A stretch of DNA of 20,321 bases from the NCBI GenBank assembly GCA_004151065.3, contig NWUY0300006467.1:88348-108668 (forward strand). The letters are read 5' to 3'. This DNA comes from Larix sibirica. Lineage: Eukaryota > Streptophyta > Pinopsida > Pinales > Pinaceae. The position numbers and the translations under genes are program-made. This document shows positions 18,671 through 20,321 of this stretch, one piece after another (the first letter of the stretch is position 1; every line of letters begins with the position of its first letter). The notes under the pieces are model-generated. The model saw nothing but the letters and a program-made list of their open reading frames with translations, ran no database searches and was not told where the DNA came from.

Positions 18671-19012
18671 ATGGCATTAAATCGTTTTACTTGTTCTTTT
18701 TCCTCTATTCATAAGCGTCGTATTTATAAAGTTAGTACTTGTAACTTAGAAACCGAGTTGCCAAAGGTCGAGGATCCTGAGTCTTGGAATCCTCCTAAGC
18801 TTAATAGTTCTGAAGTATATAAAGAACCCATGGTATATCTCTTTCATCGTAAGGTTCTCCTAAAGGAAGTAGAACTTAAAATCAATATTTTTGGTTCTAC
18901 TACTCAGATAAGAGCAATTAATATGTTTTCTGGTGGAGAGATTAAGAAATTTACTGAGTATGTCAAGAGTCTTAAGTATAGCTATATTCACTATGGAGGT
19001 ATAAGGATTTGA
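18671..19012 (+). pseudogene. pararetrovirus movement-protein-like ORF (truncated)
   Basis: 113 codons from an ATG in good context (A at -3, G at +4). The N-terminal half is basic then Pro/Glu-rich. The C-terminal half has a beta-rich pattern: ELKINIFGSTTQIRAI, then GGEIKKFTEYVKSLKY, then YIHYGGIRI. This fits the core of the 30K-superfamily movement proteins of Caulimoviridae, where an aromatic-IH-G-(I/V) strand follows a charged helix. These proteins open plasmodesmata for virus spread. The intact proteins are some 300 residues or longer, so this is the N-terminal third. TGA at 19010 interrupts it within the conserved strand. The tRNA-Met site 43 bp upstream suits a viral first ORF. Alternatives are an unusual retrotransposon gag or an envelope-like ORF. 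The match is by eye only. Confidence 0.55.
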
Positions 19013-19240
19013 TACAAGAGTCTCTTGCTTGTCTCCTCCAGTAATCCCAACCAACTCTAAATGTATAAGGGAATGAAATTATCTGAGGGCAATAGTTTCA
19101 TAACATAGGTAATGGATATCAATGCACAGGGAAAAAGGGATAGAGATGAGTTAATTCCTCCAGCATTACTTTACTTAGGAAAAAAGTCCCTCTCCATGGC
19201 CTATCTTTCTTGTTTTTATAGTAAGTGGAGATAGTTTCCA
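19013..19240 (+). pseudogene. same-frame continuation of the movement-protein-like ORF, with stops
   Basis: The same frame stays readable after TGA 19010: stops at 19058 (TAA) and 19106 (TAG), then 43 open codons to TAG at about 19238. The translation includes YKGMKLSEGNSFIT and DINAQGKRDRDELIPPALLY. No frameshift is needed, so decay here is mainly by point substitution. I cannot match this part firmly to movement-protein motifs; it may be a diverged part of the same protein or chance openness. Confidence 0.35.
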
Positions 19241-19664
19241 TAAAATAAGAGGAAGTTGTAACCGAAGGGGGTGGTTACCAAAACCACCCTAACTCCCCTA
19301 TTTTCAAATTTTTATATATTTTTGGAAAATTTTAGGGGAATTCGCTACCAAACCAAAGGAAACCAGTGAATGGCTCACAGGAAAATTAAAAGTAGCAAGG
19401 GAATTCAAGATTTTATTGAATTCGCAGGAAAATTGAAGGTAAAAAATTAATGGCTTGCTGCTTGCTTGAATATTAGGAGTGAATTAGGCTTAACACAAGG
19501 TCACAAACTTTCTAGATGCAAGGGAATCAAATGGGTTTATTGAATTCCTAAGGCCATAGTATGAGTGGTCAAATCAAGGCTCTTCCATCCATAATTTTCC
19601 TTTTGTGTGACAAATAGTGACATTCAAAGTGTCATCTTTTGAATTGCCGTCACAGATGGAGAAG
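19241..19664. other. no gene; one perfect hairpin
   Basis: No coding motif. GGGTGGTT (19269-19276) pairs with AACCACCC (19282-19289) across a 5-nt loop. The last bases, GATGGAGAAG (19655-19664), are purine-rich and could be a polypurine tract for the LTR candidate that follows. Confidence 0.45.
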
Positions 19665-20321
19665 TGTTGATTTGAGATATAACAAATGCTCCCTAATGTA
19701 TAAGGTCAGAAGGGAACATGATGGCTGAAATACATTATAATAACCAATGGAATGGGATATGGATTCAACAAAACCAAAGAGTCCCTGAATCTTAGTTTCA
19801 ACAAGGTACCTGAAATAGAAAAAGGATGTCAGACAATCTTATCCCCATGACAGATATATCCATGCTCAAGATGATAGAACATGACCGCTAGAAAGATATA
19901 GTGCAGATCCATCGCATATATGTAACTGATGTAACTATCATGGCCACGAGAAATACAAANACGTGTCAGCTCCATGCTGAGCATGGAATTATACATCTCC
20001 CTCATACTGGGCTGTAGAGCGCCTCTCGGCGCAATAAAATGTATTTATATAATGTTTTGCTTTGTGTGAGATGTATCATATCATTATTTGGTGAAATTTG
20101 GGAAAATTTATTTATTTGTAATAAATAGTATGTATAAAAAAAGGAAAAGGGATTAGTTATGTGGCATTTATATGTAATGATAAAATTATATTAGATCTCT
20201 GTTCAAGGGAAGGGCAGAGTACATATGGAGAATGGTAAGTTCAAAACTGTTCCACTTGTGTATTTTTTGTCAACAAATTTGTTGTATGTATATTACATGA
20301 TTCACACAGGTTCATCAAAGT
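19665..20321 (+). repeat. possible copia-type LTR, runs off the window
   Basis: Starts TGTTGATTTGAGATAT after the purine run GATGGAGAAG, the same kind of junction as at 7670/7671. Inside are a 17-bp near-palindrome (19971-19987, TCCATGCT-G-AGCATGGA), a GC-rich hairpin (20019-20032) touching AATAAA at 20033-20038, and T/G-rich sequence after it, which would suit an R/U5 boundary. No second copy or primer site is in the window, so this is tentative. Confidence 0.3.
20019..20038 (+). terminator. GC hairpin directly followed by AATAAA
   Basis: GCGCC (20019-20023), loop TCTC, GGCGC (20028-20032), then AATAAA at 20033-20038 with no gap. In AT-rich surroundings this GC-rich stem touching a canonical poly(A) signal looks like a transcript 3'-end or LTR R-region element. 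Confidence 0.45.

Noticed and set aside
1-20321. CRISPR array, prokaryotic operon, rRNA or functional tRNA gene
   Set aside because: No spacer-repeat pattern, no ribosome-binding-site gene series, no rRNA blocks; the only tRNA-like promoter boxes belong to the SINE.

Overview
The window looks like intergenic nuclear DNA from a seed plant with a large, transposon-rich genome. A gymnosperm (conifer) is my best guess, because the retroelement coding remnants and their low-density, heavily decayed arrangement fit that; nothing here proves the species. It is AT-rich, contains no intact host gene, rRNA or tRNA gene, and no long open frame. Coding traces are broken pieces of several kinds of reverse-transcribing element, plus one DNA-transposon-like repeat block.

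Layout. 1-1095 is a nested tandem repeat (485-bp period built from 185- and 300-bp spacings). 1391-1488 is a 49-bp tandem duplication. About 4090-4920 is an ATG/TTATG-rich minisatellite with a 59-bp core. 5859-6240 is a polypurine tract and probable Ty3/gypsy LTR. 6440-8540 is the 3' half of a Ty1/copia element: broken gag with a CCHC knuckle, broken protease, then directly a polypurine tract and LTR, with no integrase or reverse transcriptase between. 8951-9048 holds three 32-33 bp tandem units. 9173-9417 is a minus-strand tRNA-type SINE with a 13-bp target-site duplication. 10874-11600 is a minus-strand LINE-like 3' end carrying a coiled-coil ORF remnant. 12400-13091 is a probable LTR ending at an initiator-tRNA-Met primer site. 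It is followed by an unidentified acidic coding remnant (13260-14570). 14604-15205 is a block of CGCTATAGCG-type palindromes in 110-bp tandem units, ending in a long hairpin, which I read as DNA-transposon subterminal sequence.

15626-16340 is a second, isolated copy of the copia LTR seen at 7671. It abuts a decayed minus-strand Ty3/gypsy pol (integrase, RNase H, end of reverse transcriptase; 16385-17860). 17870-19240 is the most unusual segment: a TATA box, a leader of about 540 bases rich in tiny upstream ORFs, a tRNA-Met primer site, and 43 bases later an ORF whose C-terminal part resembles the 30K-type movement proteins of plant pararetroviruses (Caulimoviridae). I read it as a fragment of an endogenous pararetrovirus, now carrying in-frame stops. 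19665 to the end may be another LTR.

The pieces do not work together as a pathway. They record successive insertions and truncations: the copia LTR lies against the gypsy pol on one side, and the pararetrovirus-like fragment lies against its other side. All family assignments rest on motifs I recognised by eye; no alignments were run.
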